Made by a program: the position numbers and the translations under genes
Assembly: GCF_000317795.1 (NCBI RefSeq)
Contig: NC_019791.1
Coordinates: 744,001-808,000, forward strand
Source: Caldisphaera lagunensis DSM 15908
GTDB lineage: Archaea > Thermoproteota > Thermoprotei_A > Sulfolobales > Acidilobaceae
DNA: 64,000 nucleotides
Reading direction: 5' to 3'
In this document: one piece after another, positions 9,057-17,345 of the stretch
Layout of the letters: every line of letters starts with the position of its first letter
Position numbering within the stretch: the first letter of the stretch is position 1
Notes under the pieces: generated by a model
The model's database searches: none
What the model was told of the DNA's origin: nothing
The model's input: the letters and a program-made list of their open reading frames with translations, nothing else

Positions 9057-9584
9057 TTAGCTTGGAGGGGTATTTGATGCCGATGCAATAATCAAAGGTC
9101 TTAATATATAACTGCCATTTCCTGTTAATGTTACATGCGGTCCTATACTTATTGTTAAGTATTCAGTCCCACCTGGTTTTATATCTAGTCCACCAATAAT
9201 TGGTACCTTAAATACGTTACTCGGTAATGTTGCAGATACATTAAAATTGTTTGCTAATGTAATTGTTACCGATTGAACAACAAACCTTACTTCAGTATAA
9301 TTTCCTGGAGGCATGTTTGCTGATGTAATTAATTGTGGAGTAGATGATAAGGATACAGTTTCCGTCTTGTTTGATATTGTGATCCATCCCTTTGTTGAGT
9401 GGGCTTGAATAGATGTAATTGTAAAGTAAATATTTACAAAGCTTGTGTTTCCTGGGTCACTTAAATAAACATAAACCTTTCCGCTAGGCCCATAGTAATA
9501 GTAATATAATCCAGCTACAAGCCCTATAACTATTATAATAATAACTATTCCTAATATAGCACCTTTACCTATTCCTCTCTGCAA
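9057..9584 (-). CDS. membrane-anchored DUF4382-like extracellular protein
   Basis: The 175-residue protein has an N-terminal anchor (residues 7-27) with a short cytosolic head, then a beta-rich exported domain. The pattern VYVYLSDPGNTSFVNIYFTI, ITSIQAHSTKGWITI and PPGNYTEVRFVVQSVTITL matches the DUF4382 family of secreted beta-sandwich proteins. Several N-glycosylation sequons (NTS, NKT, NYT, NVS, NGS) fit an archaeal cell-surface protein. Function of the family is unknown. It is a single gene between a mobile-element remnant and the tRNA-Leu gene. Confidence 0.72.
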   Translation of the reverse strand: MQRGIGKGAILGIVIIIIVIGLVAGLYYYYYGPSGKVYVYLSDPGNTSFVNIYFTITSIQAHSTKGWITISNKTETVSLSSTPQLITSANMPPGNYTEVRFVVQSVTITLANNFNVSATLPSNVFKVPIIGGLDIKPGGTEYLTISIGPHVTLTGNGSYILRPLIIASASNTPPS

Positions 9585-9739
9585 TTTATCACCTACTAAA
9601 TAATGATATAATTAATAAAGCTAATATACTTATATAAAATAATAAGAAATTTTTATATTAATTAAATATTATTGGAAATATCTTTTTATTATTTTTATCA
9701 TATGTATTGTTTTCTATGCTTAGTTTATTGTAAAAACAA

Positions 9740-9825
9740 TGCGGGGGGTGGGATTTGAACCCACGCAGGCCTACGCCAACGGGTCTTGAGCCCGTCCCCT
9801 TTAGGCCAGGCTCGGGCACCCCCGC
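9740..9825 (-). tRNA. tRNA-Leu (anticodon CAA)
   Basis: Read on the minus strand, the gene begins GCGGGGGTGCCCGAGCC and ends GGTTCAAATCCCACCCCC-GC. The acceptor stem pairs perfectly (GCGGGGG / CCCCCGC), the anticodon stem is ACGGG/CCCGT with loop CTCAAGA giving CAA, and a long variable arm makes it class II, as expected for leucine. The T-loop is TTCAAAT and the discriminator is A. No CCA is encoded and no intron is seen. Position 9740 is the discriminator base. A run of five T follows on the transcribed strand. Confidence 0.95.
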
Positions 9826-9841
9826 GCACATTTAAACTATA

Positions 9842-9852
9842 TTATATAACTA
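9842..9852 (-). promoter_or_regulatory. TATA box of tRNA-Leu
   Basis: The minus strand reads GTTATATAATA centred about 20-27 bases before the tRNA 5' end, the usual position of an archaeal TATA element for tRNA genes. Confidence 0.5.
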
Positions 9853-9999
9853 GGGAATAAATCTTCTGCTTTTTGTTAACTATATTAATAAAGATTAACT
9901 CTTATTTTATATGAAGATTTTTCATTTATGATATCACATAGAAATCCCTTCTCTGAGGAGTTAGTAAATCATAAAATAATAGTTGGTAAAAGAATATAA

Positions 10000-10175
10000 A
10001 TCATGGAATTTTTCCCAAAAGGATGTCTTCTTGAAATCATAGAAAGCTAAACTAGCTCATGTCTTAATGAGAAATATGTCTGAGTTGTAAACATCCCAAA
10101 GAGGAAATGAATGTGTATCGTGAAGGGTATTATAAACTACAACTTTCATCCAAAAGATGTTTTGGTTTACTAGAA
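10000..10175 (+). mobile_element. decayed IS200/IS605-type non-coding remnant
   Basis: This lies in the gene-free interval between the tRNA and cdvA (9826-10254). Positions 10087-10171 follow 4683-4769 base by base with scattered changes: GTAAACATCCCAAAGAGGAA versus GTAAACACCCTAAAGGAGGA, then a shared CGTGAAGGGTA, and a right-end-like GGTTTACTAG. The terminal hairpin has decayed to CATCCAAAAGATG. I see no coding sequence in it. It is a mutated copy of the same element as at 4500-4770. The rest of the interval is plain AT-rich sequence. Confidence 0.45.
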
Positions 10176-10254
10176 GAAGTTTACAGTATCAAATAAATTA
10201 AATTCTGATAATGAAATAAATTTTAAATTTTATCTAAAAATTATTATTTTAAAA

Positions 10255-10977
10255 TTAACCTTGTATCTTCACTATGAGAGATCCTTGATTTGATTGTGGA
10301 ACTTGAGATATCTTGTTTTCTTCACTTTCTTTTGGTTTTACAACTTCTTTGTTTTCAGTAAATGTAAGCTGTATTGTTTTATCTAATTTCTCCAAATACT
10401 CCTTAGCATTTCTTTTTTCCTCGCTTATTGATTCTTTTAGTTTCCTCAAGTGATTCATGCTCTGTGTATAACCTTTTTCTCCAACTTCTCCGCTAAAATA
10501 TGATATCTCGATTGTTGCTATTGCTTTAGCTACTTTAAGCTCTTCATCCTCAATTTCTCCAACCCTTCCATTTATTATTTTCTTAACTTCATCAGCCTTA
10601 ATTCTTAATGCTTTTATTTCTTCTTCAAGTCTTCTTTTCATTGGTTCTACAACACTGCTTGGTAGATCATTCTGTCCACTTATTGTGTCCAATGCCTTTC
10701 TTCTTTTATATGCTCTATCTAAGTTTTCTATTATTCTGCTTGCCTCGAATTTCCAATTTGGTATAACGACTAATTTGCCGTCATGGATTTTTATCCTTTC
10801 TCCTTCAATTGTCTCCAAGTATCTATCAGCAACTTTAATGGTAACACTTTCAACTCTTCCATCAACAGAACTCTGCACACTTATTATAGTACCTAAAATT
10901 CTACCGTATTCATCATTTATGTCGTCCCCAGTATATCTTGAGATCTCGTCTATTTTTAGGATCGCCAATGTAGACAC
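10255..10977 (-). CDS. cdvA: CdvA, DNA-associated cell-division protein
   Basis: The 240-residue protein has CdvA architecture: an N-terminal PRC-barrel-like beta domain (about 1-75, DDINDEYGRILGTIISVQ), a long charged coiled coil (about 85-205), and a C-terminal tail ending SLIVKIQG, resembling the ESCRT-III-binding (E3B) peptide that docks on the CdvB winged helix. CdvA recruits ESCRT-III to the crenarchaeal division site at the membrane. The first start is GTG; a TTG three codons later (10968) is preceded by GGTG and is an alternative. It is divergent from an ESCRT-III gene at 11083 rather than in a cdvABC operon, and no CdvC ATPase is present in the window. Confidence 0.9.
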   Translation of the reverse strand: MSTLAILKIDEISRYTGDDINDEYGRILGTIISVQSSVDGRVESVTIKVADRYLETIEGERIKIHDGKLVVIPNWKFEASRIIENLDRAYKRRKALDTISGQNDLPSSVVEPMKRRLEEEIKALRIKADEVKKIINGRVGEIEDEELKVAKAIATIEISYFSGEVGEKGYTQSMNHLRKLKESISEEKRNAKEYLEKLDKTIQLTFTENKEVVKPKESEENKISQVPQSNQGSLIVKIQG

Positions 10978-11000
10978 CAGTTTTTAATTAACAGGTAACC

Positions 11001-11008
11001 TATATAAT
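11001..11008 (-). promoter_or_regulatory. putative TATA box for cdvA in the divergent cdvA/ESCRT-III region
   Basis: TTATATA on the minus strand lies 24-33 bases before the GTG start of cdvA, so the transcript would be leaderless or nearly so. The 105-bp intergenic region must also hold the ESCRT-III promoter, for which ACTTATAGAACTATATACT at 11048-11066 is a weak candidate. GGTGAG (about 11071-11076) is the ribosome binding site of that gene. Confidence 0.45.
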
Positions 11009-11082
11009 GTGAAACCCCTATTTACTAAGTTTTTTGCCTTATTAACTTACTTATAGAACTATATACTATCGGTGAGCAATCA

Positions 11083-11760
11083 ATGAGTAGTTTAGAAGAT
11101 TGGAACAAGAGATGGTATGAGCAAAAGAAGGAGACAATTGGTCAAAAAGTAAAGGAGTTCGTAAGACCCCCGCCCCCATTAAAAGGGCAAATAATAAGTG
11201 CATCATATAAGATTGCAACTCAAATTAATAAATTAGACTACAATTTAAGTAAATTAGAAGCATACGATAAACAGCTATTCGAAAAAACAGTAAATGCATT
11301 AGTCGAAGGAGATAAAAGCAAAGCTGGAATGTATGCAAATGAAGTAGCAGAAGTAAGGAAGATGGCAAAGGTATTAATGACAGTTAGGTTTGCATTAGAA
11401 AGAGTAAAGCTAAGATTAGATACAACATTAATATTTGGTGATGTAAACGCAGATTTAGCTCCAGCAATAATTGCATTAAAGAGCGTTGCAGGGTATTTGA
11501 AAGGAATGATGCCAGACGTATTTACTGAATTGATGGGAGTAGATGAAGAATTACAGATGGCTATGATGCAGTACAGCTCTGGTAGTGTACCAATGTTAGA
11601 GAACGAGTTTGTAACAGAGGAAGCACAAAAGATATTGAAAGATGCCAGCTTGGTAGCAGAACAAAAGATGAAACAAGAGTTCCCAGAAATTCCCTCAGTC
11701 GAGGGAGTACCATCTTCAGCTAATAATTTAAACAGCGCAACAGCTGGAGCTGGTAAATAA
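11083..11760 (+). CDS. ESCRT-III family cell-division protein (CdvB paralogue)
   Basis: This 225-residue, mostly helical protein has the Snf7-like ESCRT-III core at about residues 35-190, preceded by a basic N-terminal part with RPPPPLKGQI (about 28-37). ESCRT-III polymers drive membrane constriction during crenarchaeal division. The C-terminus (FPEIPSVEGVP then a Ser/Asn/Ala tail) has a proline pattern like a MIM2 CdvC-binding motif but no winged-helix domain, the element through which CdvB contacts CdvA. It is therefore more like CdvB1/CdvB2 than CdvB itself. GGTGAG precedes the ATG. It is divergent from cdvA and followed at 70 bp by a TrmB-type regulator. Confidence 0.87.
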   Translation: MSSLEDWNKRWYEQKKETIGQKVKEFVRPPPPLKGQIISASYKIATQINKLDYNLSKLEAYDKQLFEKTVNALVEGDKSKAGMYANEVAEVRKMAKVLMTVRFALERVKLRLDTTLIFGDVNADLAPAIIALKSVAGYLKGMMPDVFTELMGVDEELQMAMMQYSSGSVPMLENEFVTEEAQKILKDASLVAEQKMKQEFPEIPSVEGVPSSANNLNSATAGAGK

Positions 11761-11829
11761 ACAATTTTCAATTTACTTTTTTTAAAAAGTTTATTATTTT
11801 CATGCAAAATTATTTTAATAGGGTAAAGT

Positions 11830-12573
11830 TTGTCTGAAAATAGAGAAGAAGTAATAGAAAGGTTAAGAAAAAGTCTTGATTTAACTTTATATGAGGCAAA
11901 ATTATATCTAGCCTTATTGGAAGGCGCTAAGGATCCTAAAGATGCAAGTGCAAAAAGCGGTGTACCATTGCCTAGAATTTATGATGTAATAAAAGTTTTG
12001 GAAGCTAAAGGGATGGCAGTTTCAGATCCTAAAGGATGGTATAGAGCGGTACATCCAAGAGCTGTTGCTGTATCTGCAATAGCAAGATTAGAAGAAGACT
12101 CCAAGAAAAAAATCAAAGAAATTTTAAATATAGCAGATAGTTTGGAGAGCTTTGCTATTTCTGAAAATAATGAATCTATTATTATAGTTAAGGGTTATTA
12201 TAATCTATTATCATTATTAGCTGAGAATATGAAAGATACAGATATTGCTTATATAACAACAAGTAGGGTTTTAAACAATTGGGAAGAAAGTCTTAAACCA
12301 TTAGTAAAATCAATAATTATGTTAGTAAATGAAATCAGAATATTTGTAGAAGAATTTAACGAGTTCAATAAAGGTTTGAACGAGGAGGGAAAGGAAATGA
12401 GAATTTTAACCAAGATATATAAACCAATACTATATGATTTGATATCATCAAAGAAATCATATATAATTATATTAAAAGGTCCTGAGGGATTAATAAGCGT
12501 AGTCAATCAAGGACAGTTGGAAGCAAGGGAAGTTTTTGATAGATTAAATTTAATTTGGAAATTAACGCCTTAA
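11830..12573 (+). CDS. TrmB-family transcriptional regulator
   Basis: The 247-residue protein starts at TTG. Its N-terminal winged helix (about 12-85) reads LTLYEAKLYLALLEG, DPKDASAKSGVPLPRIYDVIKVLEAKGM, the typical TrmB sequence. The C-terminal 150 residues should be the effector/dimer domain but lack an obvious sugar-binding signature, so the ligand is unknown. The position directly downstream of the ESCRT-III gene suggests cotranscription; a link to division control is only inferred from position. Confidence 0.85.
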   Translation: MSENREEVIERLRKSLDLTLYEAKLYLALLEGAKDPKDASAKSGVPLPRIYDVIKVLEAKGMAVSDPKGWYRAVHPRAVAVSAIARLEEDSKKKIKEILNIADSLESFAISENNESIIIVKGYYNLLSLLAENMKDTDIAYITTSRVLNNWEESLKPLVKSIIMLVNEIRIFVEEFNEFNKGLNEEGKEMRILTKIYKPILYDLISSKKSYIIILKGPEGLISVVNQGQLEAREVFDRLNLIWKLTP

Positions 12574-12579
12574 AATAAT

Positions 12580-12888
12580 CTATTTAAAAATTTCCTTAAA
12601 TTTCTCCATTGAAATTGTCTCTTTATATATAGGCTTATCGTGATCTCTTAGTTCTAAAGAAACGTTTCCTTTTTCTATAGATATGTAAATATACATTTTT
12701 TTGGGCTTTCTAGTCATTTCTACAGAAAAACCTATCTTAGATAATTGGCCTCTTAGCAAACTCCATGCATGTCTATCAACATATACATCTAAATCTACAT
12801 TTTGATTTAAAAAGTTTAATAAATCTACATTACCATTAAATAATGAACCAACATATTTTTGACTAACAACTTCCATTATATCTCCCAA
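12580..12888 (-). CDS. small conserved-type hypothetical protein
   Basis: A 102-residue mixed alpha/beta protein with no motif I recognise; predicted pattern is a helix-rich N-terminus (VDLLNFLNQNVDLDVYVD) followed by beta strands KKMYIYISIEKGNVSLELRD. It converges on the TrmB-type gene with a 6-bp gap. The first ATG may be replaced by the one at residue 5. Coding potential is supported by length, codon pattern and lack of any competing frame. Confidence 0.6.
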   Translation of the reverse strand: MGDIMEVVSQKYVGSLFNGNVDLLNFLNQNVDLDVYVDRHAWSLLRGQLSKIGFSVEMTRKPKKMYIYISIEKGNVSLELRDHDKPIYKETISMEKFKEIFK

Positions 12889-13014
12889 TTCATAATAAAT
12901 ATATCTCCAATTTTTTAAGTAGGTAATGCTAAGTAATACTGTTTTGAGAGTATCTTATAAAATTGAAGTTATATATTTAACCTTAATATGAAATTATTTA
13001 TATGGTGAATTAAG

Positions 13015-13338
13015 GTGACTTGTTATATAGATTTAGATAATGTAAATGATCTTGATGAAATTTCTGACGAATTAAATGATTTTGCTGAAGATATAAGTAC
13101 AATACAAGATTATTTAGATGAACATATGGGAGATTTTATTGAAAAGTTGAATGAAGCACTTAATTCAGAAGGCATAGTACTATCATGTAATGAAGCAAAA
13201 GAGGGTAATATGGAATGTAAATATAAATTCCAAAGTGATCTAATTGGAGGAGAAGTCATATTTTTAGTAGAGATAGATCCATTTGATAATAAGATAAAAG
13301 ATTACGATATTGATAAAATAAGATTAATAACCAAATGA
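13015..13338 (+). CDS. small acidic hypothetical protein
   Basis: This 107-residue protein is strongly acidic, especially residues 6-45 (DLDNVNDLDEISDELNDF). It starts with GTG, chosen because GGTGA lies about 8 bases upstream and no ATG is available in frame. The rest is a plausible beta-rich domain ending EIDPFDNKIKDYDIDKIRLI. No family recognised. It converges with the amidohydrolase gene, ending 10 bp from it. Confidence 0.6.
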   Translation: MTCYIDLDNVNDLDEISDELNDFAEDISTIQDYLDEHMGDFIEKLNEALNSEGIVLSCNEAKEGNMECKYKFQSDLIGGEVIFLVEIDPFDNKIKDYDIDKIRLITK

Positions 13339-13348
13339 GTCAATCATA

Positions 13349-14605
13349 TTAACTTTTCTTAATCAAATTACCTTCTTTAAACACAAGCTTTATGTTATTG
13401 GGATTTAACAGTGTATTTATATCATTAAGTGGATCACCTTTAACAACTATTAAATCAGCGATGGCTCCCTTCTTAATCACCCCAACCTTTCCTTCAAGAC
13501 CTGCTGCAGATGCAGCATTCATTGTTGCAGCCCTTATAGCTTCCAAAGGTTGCATTCCTATTTTTTCAACAAAAAGTTTTAATTCCATAGCGTTTGTTCC
13601 CATTCTTCCTATTCCGCCATCAAAGTCTGTTCCAGTTGCTAACTTAACTCCATGCTTATAGGCTAATTTAATTGCATTAATATGTTGTTCATAAACCTCC
13701 GCAGATTTCCTCAACCCCCATTCTGGTACACCTAATTTCTCCCCTTCGTCTAATAATCTCTGTACAATAGATAACGTTGGAACAACTACCGCATTTCTTG
13801 TCTTAGCTTCTTCTGACGCTAATTCATCAATATAAATTGCATGTGCTATTACTTTAACTCCGGCCCTTAATGAGTTTAAAATACCTTCAGTTCCTTGGGC
13901 ATGTGCGTGTACCCATCTATTTGCTGCTTGTGCCTCATCAACTATAGCCTTTAATTCGTTTAGTGTGAATTGTCTATGTTCTGGTCTATCCCTTTGAGAT
14001 AAAACCCCACCTGTAGCCATAACTTTTATAAAATCAGCTCCTTCTCTCATTGCATATCTAGTCGCTTTTCTGCACTCATCTTCTCCATCACAAATTAATG
14101 ACATAAATGGCGTTAATTTTTTGCTTGTCCTGTAGTCAACATATTCAATTGGCATATAATGTTCATCAGCATGTCCAAAGGTCATGCTAAGAGGCAGTCC
14201 TGATGCGATTATTCTAGGTCCAGTTATTGTATTTTCATTGACAGCATCTCTTAAATGAAGGGCAATAAGGCTTCCTGCATCAACAACTGTTGTAAAACCA
14301 GCATTTACTAAATTTTCTAAATCTTTAACAGCTCTTGCAAAAAATACTCCTATTGGTGTTGTTAATCTTTCTTCTATTTTTCCTGATCTTTGCCCAGTAA
14401 CATGAAGATGTGCATCAATTAGTCCGGGCATAACGGTATTTCCTTCACAATCTATTATATTTGCATTTTTGGGTATTTCTATACTTCCCTTTGATCCGAA
14501 ATCTTTTATTAAGCCGTTATCTATTACAATTACACCGTTATTAAAATAACCAGATTCCGGATCTAAAATCCTCAAATTTTCTAACACTGAGGTTTTATTC
14601 TCCAT
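13349..14605 (-). CDS. metal-dependent amidohydrolase (prolidase/imidazolonepropionase-like)
   Basis: At 418 residues this is a full amidohydrolase-1 TIM barrel with flanking beta domain. Metal motifs visible are DAHLHV (H66, H68), the bridging lysine in FIKVMATGG (about 190), HAHAQG (about 227), IAHAIYID (about 250) and TGTDFDGG (about 324). The set resembles the Xaa-Pro dipeptidase-like group of the superfamily, which hydrolyses dipeptides or related amides. Substrate is not certain. It is a single gene, well preserved. Confidence 0.85.
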   Translation of the reverse strand: MENKTSVLENLRILDPESGYFNNGVIVIDNGLIKDFGSKGSIEIPKNANIIDCEGNTVMPGLIDAHLHVTGQRSGKIEERLTTPIGVFFARAVKDLENLVNAGFTTVVDAGSLIALHLRDAVNENTITGPRIIASGLPLSMTFGHADEHYMPIEYVDYRTSKKLTPFMSLICDGEDECRKATRYAMREGADFIKVMATGGVLSQRDRPEHRQFTLNELKAIVDEAQAANRWVHAHAQGTEGILNSLRAGVKVIAHAIYIDELASEEAKTRNAVVVPTLSIVQRLLDEGEKLGVPEWGLRKSAEVYEQHINAIKLAYKHGVKLATGTDFDGGIGRMGTNAMELKLFVEKIGMQPLEAIRAATMNAASAAGLEGKVGVIKKGAIADLIVVKGDPLNDINTLLNPNNIKLVFKEGNLIKKS

Positions 14606-14875
14606 ATTTTTTCACAAATAGAAATGTTATAATTCCCACTTTTAAATCTTTATGGTTTAGGACACTAATTAATGTATTGAATCATTATTAATTTTAATAA
14701 TTAAAACATTAATGTTAGAAATTTATAAATTTAATTTAATATTTTAATTATTCAATGAATATTTTAATTTAAATTTTTATAGAATATTTTTGTATTTTTA
14801 AATAATTAATTAATTTTATGTTTTTAACTCTTGCTTATTACTATACATATAGTAAATGCCTGAAAAGGTGAGATA

Positions 14876-15193
14876 TTGAATATAGGAAGAGATGATAAAT
14901 CTTATGCATTGCTAATACTCGATGCAAGTAGATATCTAAATCAAGCAGCCACTTATTTAAACACAATTATAAGCAAAGATGATACGGGGAACTTAATTGT
15001 AACAAGAGCCTCATTAAAAGGCCTTTCTATGCAGGTTACTAGATTAAGTAAAAACGGGTGTGACATGATAGAAATTCAAAAAATTATAAATAGGGTACAA
15101 AAATTAATAGATCAACTGCCCCCAATTCCTCAAGTGATGCAATATGCCGAACTAGCTAAGGAAAATCTAATTAAGGCAATTGCTTATTGCTAA
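14876..15193 (+). CDS. small helical hypothetical protein
   Basis: This is a 105-residue, mainly helical protein starting at TTG; AAGGTGAG immediately upstream (14866-14873) supports that start. It contains two cysteines and a repeated Leu/Ile heptad pattern, so it may be a helical bundle. I do not recognise a family. Upstream is a very AT-rich 270-bp stretch. Confidence 0.6.
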   Translation: MNIGRDDKSYALLILDASRYLNQAATYLNTIISKDDTGNLIVTRASLKGLSMQVTRLSKNGCDMIEIQKIINRVQKLIDQLPPIPQVMQYAELAKENLIKAIAYC

Positions 15194-15410
15194 TGTTTTC
15201 TTATATTTGTAATACTAAATGAAAATCTCACCTTTAGCATGTGGATGCAAAAAGTTAAGTATTTTGGTCTTCTTTATTTCATATTTATGGATTGAGTAAT
15301 ATGAGTAATTTAAATCATGTCTACATCAGCAATGAAAGTTTTTTCCTAGTCCTTACCTACTCTTATGCCTAATTAAGAGAATCCTTTACTATATAAGAGG
15401 TTAATTGGTT

Positions 15411-16613
15411 TTATTCATTTACTTTATCATTTTTGTCTATTTCTTTGAAGAAAATATAATAAAACAATGGATCTAAAAATGAAATTAATGCTGCAGAAGA
15501 AAATACAAATATATAGGCTCCAATTTGTAGCAAGATTGATCCTAATAAAGAAGAAACCCCATAAGGTAATCTCCTTGCTACACCAGTTATGCTACTACCT
15601 CTTGACCTTTCATCTGGGGAATATAATTCCATGCTTATGTTTTGCCTAATTGGCAATGCTGCTTGATATGATGCTGTCCTTAAAATGTATATTAAACTTG
15701 CTATAAAAAGTGAATGAATTAGTGGGATAATAGCTAAAGGTAAAGAACCTAAAGTCCTTAATATAAATATCCCTTTTATTGATCCAAGGTTTCTTTCTAT
15801 TTTACCTGAAAATATCATTACAAAAACCGTTGCTAAATATGAAAAATCATATATTATAGAAATTATATAATCTGTAGCCCCTATATCTTTAAAATATATT
15901 GGCAGTAAAGGTAATATCATTCCTAATCCTAGACTTCCAAAAAGGCCGGTTATGGCAATCTTACTAATATTTTTAGCTGATTTTCTTGGGATAAAACCTT
16001 TGTTTCCGCTTTTCTGAATTTTATCTGGAGTTTCTTTTATTGGTATAATTAAGAAAATTGATATTGTAGATAAAACTATGGCAGTTTCAAATAAGATCAT
16101 ATAATAACTTTTAGGAAAGGTATTTATAATTAATGATGAAAATATTCCTCCAAGTAGAGCCATGATTATTGCTGTTATTGTTAAATAAGAATAAATGTAA
16201 GTCCTTTCTTTTCTATTTGTTCTGCTTGCTACCATAGCTGTTTGTAGAGGTGCTACAGGTCCTCCACCTGCACCGCCTCCCATAGGACTTAATGATAATC
16301 CAAATAACGATGAAATAAGGGCTATTATTATGTTATGAGTTGAAATAAGTATTATATACGCAATTATGGGTAACATTGAAATTATAATTAAAGTCTTTTT
16401 TCTACTAAATACATCCCCTAAATAACCACTTATTAAGACTAAAATGCTACTGCTTATTGTTGAAATTAATGAATAAAGGCCGACAAGCTCAACACTAAAA
16501 CCTATGTATCTTAAATAAAGTGGTAAAATAAATGCTATATATCCGAAACTAAAGCTTCTCATTGCCCTTATGGATCCTAGTAAATAAATATCTTTTTTAT
16601 ATTCCGAACCCAT
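15411..16613 (-). CDS. MFS transporter, 12 transmembrane segments
   Basis: The 400-residue protein has 12 predicted spans in two halves. The loop after span 2 carries YLGDVFSRKKTLII, the MFS motif A, and a glycine-rich GGGAGGGPVAP lies in span 4. The second half has FSGKIERNLG and SPDERSRGSSITG. It acts in the membrane as a secondary transporter of unknown substrate. It is transcribed away from the mobile-element remnant at 16690 and not in an operon. Confidence 0.85.
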   Translation of the reverse strand: MGSEYKKDIYLLGSIRAMRSFSFGYIAFILPLYLRYIGFSVELVGLYSLISTISSSILVLISGYLGDVFSRKKTLIIISMLPIIAYIILISTHNIIIALISSLFGLSLSPMGGGAGGGPVAPLQTAMVASRTNRKERTYIYSYLTITAIIMALLGGIFSSLIINTFPKSYYMILFETAIVLSTISIFLIIPIKETPDKIQKSGNKGFIPRKSAKNISKIAITGLFGSLGLGMILPLLPIYFKDIGATDYIISIIYDFSYLATVFVMIFSGKIERNLGSIKGIFILRTLGSLPLAIIPLIHSLFIASLIYILRTASYQAALPIRQNISMELYSPDERSRGSSITGVARRLPYGVSSLLGSILLQIGAYIFVFSSAALISFLDPLFYYIFFKEIDKNDKVNE

Positions 16614-16689
16614 TTTGCGTCAAATAGTACATTTTAAAGGTTAGATTTTAAATATATCTTTTAAGTAGATTTTTATTTATCATGGTATT

Positions 16690-17015
16690 CTTCACTTTAA
16701 CTTGATGGGGGTTTAGGGGCGAAAGTCCCCTTCCATGAGGGATGAATAGCCCCCTTATAGAAATGTTTTTATGGTTATACTAAAACAATAAATATAAGGC
16801 TTCGGCTGAAAGTGCTGGGTCATACCCTAGGGACTGGGGATTAAGCATGTGGAAGGCAGACCCTCCGTAACTCCTCTTCCACACGGGATATAACGAAACG
16901 GTTCTGTTTGATGGAACCTCCGCTGTGGATGTAGGGAGATCGAGGTTGCTCTATGAACCAGGAAATCCCCATCGCGAGGTGGGGATGCCCATCTGAAAGT
17001 GCGGGTAGTTCACTG
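16690..17015 (+). ncRNA. orphan omega-RNA-like right end of a TnpB (IS605-type) element
   Basis: This segment lies in the gene-free interval 16614-17345 and is far more GC-rich and structured than its surroundings. An outer stem GGGGG (16707-16711) / CCCCC (16750-16754) encloses the hairpin GGGGCGAAAGTCCCC (16716-16730). A second hairpin ATCCCC...GGGGAT spans 16965-16986, and the 3' end is GCCC-ATCTGAAAGT-GCGGGT followed by TAGTTCACT (17006-17014), the right-end form of crenarchaeal IS605-type elements. A reading frame of about 40 codons ending at the TGA at 16993-16995 could be a TnpB C-terminal remnant. No TnpB gene exists nearby. Identification as omega-RNA is inference from these ends and structure. 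Confidence 0.55.
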
Positions 17016-17140
17016 TACTTAAGATACTTCTCTGATTATCTCTACTTAGTATAGTTCAATCCTGCATTAGAATAATTAATACAAGTTAAAGCTAAAAATA
17101 TTAAGTTTACTATTAAAAGGGAGAGAAAAATACAACTTAG

Positions 17141-17211
17141 CGAATGTGAAGTCTATTATAACAAAATTCTTGAAGGATTAAAAATATCAATGGTTTACGA
17201 ATGTGAAGTCT
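17141..17211 (+). repeat. 14-bp direct repeat, two copies 57 bp apart
   Basis: The identical word CGAATGTGAAGTCT occurs at 17141-17154 and 17198-17211, about 135-205 bp before the MFS gene at 17346. Two copies only. It could be a regulator site or chance; the flanks do not match well enough for a CRISPR repeat. Confidence 0.45.
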
Positions 17212-17345
17212 TAATTAGATAAATAATTTTGATAGCATGTTAAGAATTTTAGATAGCAAATAGCTGATCAAATGATATGTCTCTTTGATACCAACATATA
17301 TTAATATTTTAATATTACTACTATAAATAGTAATTTGGTGAGACA

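Noticed and set aside
4458-10254. intact TnpB or TnpA coding sequence associated with the element ends
   Set aside because: No frame with zinc-finger or RuvC TnpB motifs or a HUH TnpA motif occurs in any of the element intervals.
15194-15410. another IS605-type remnant between the small helical gene and the MFS gene
   Set aside because: No terminal hairpin or TAGTTYACT end could be found; only ordinary AT-rich sequence.
16690-17015. RNase P RNA or SRP RNA
   Set aside because: The conserved RNase P and SRP core sequences are not present; the ends instead fit a transposon right end.
17101-17215. CRISPR array remnant
   Set aside because: Only two copies of a 14-bp word, no 24-37-bp repeat, no leader and no cas genes in the window.
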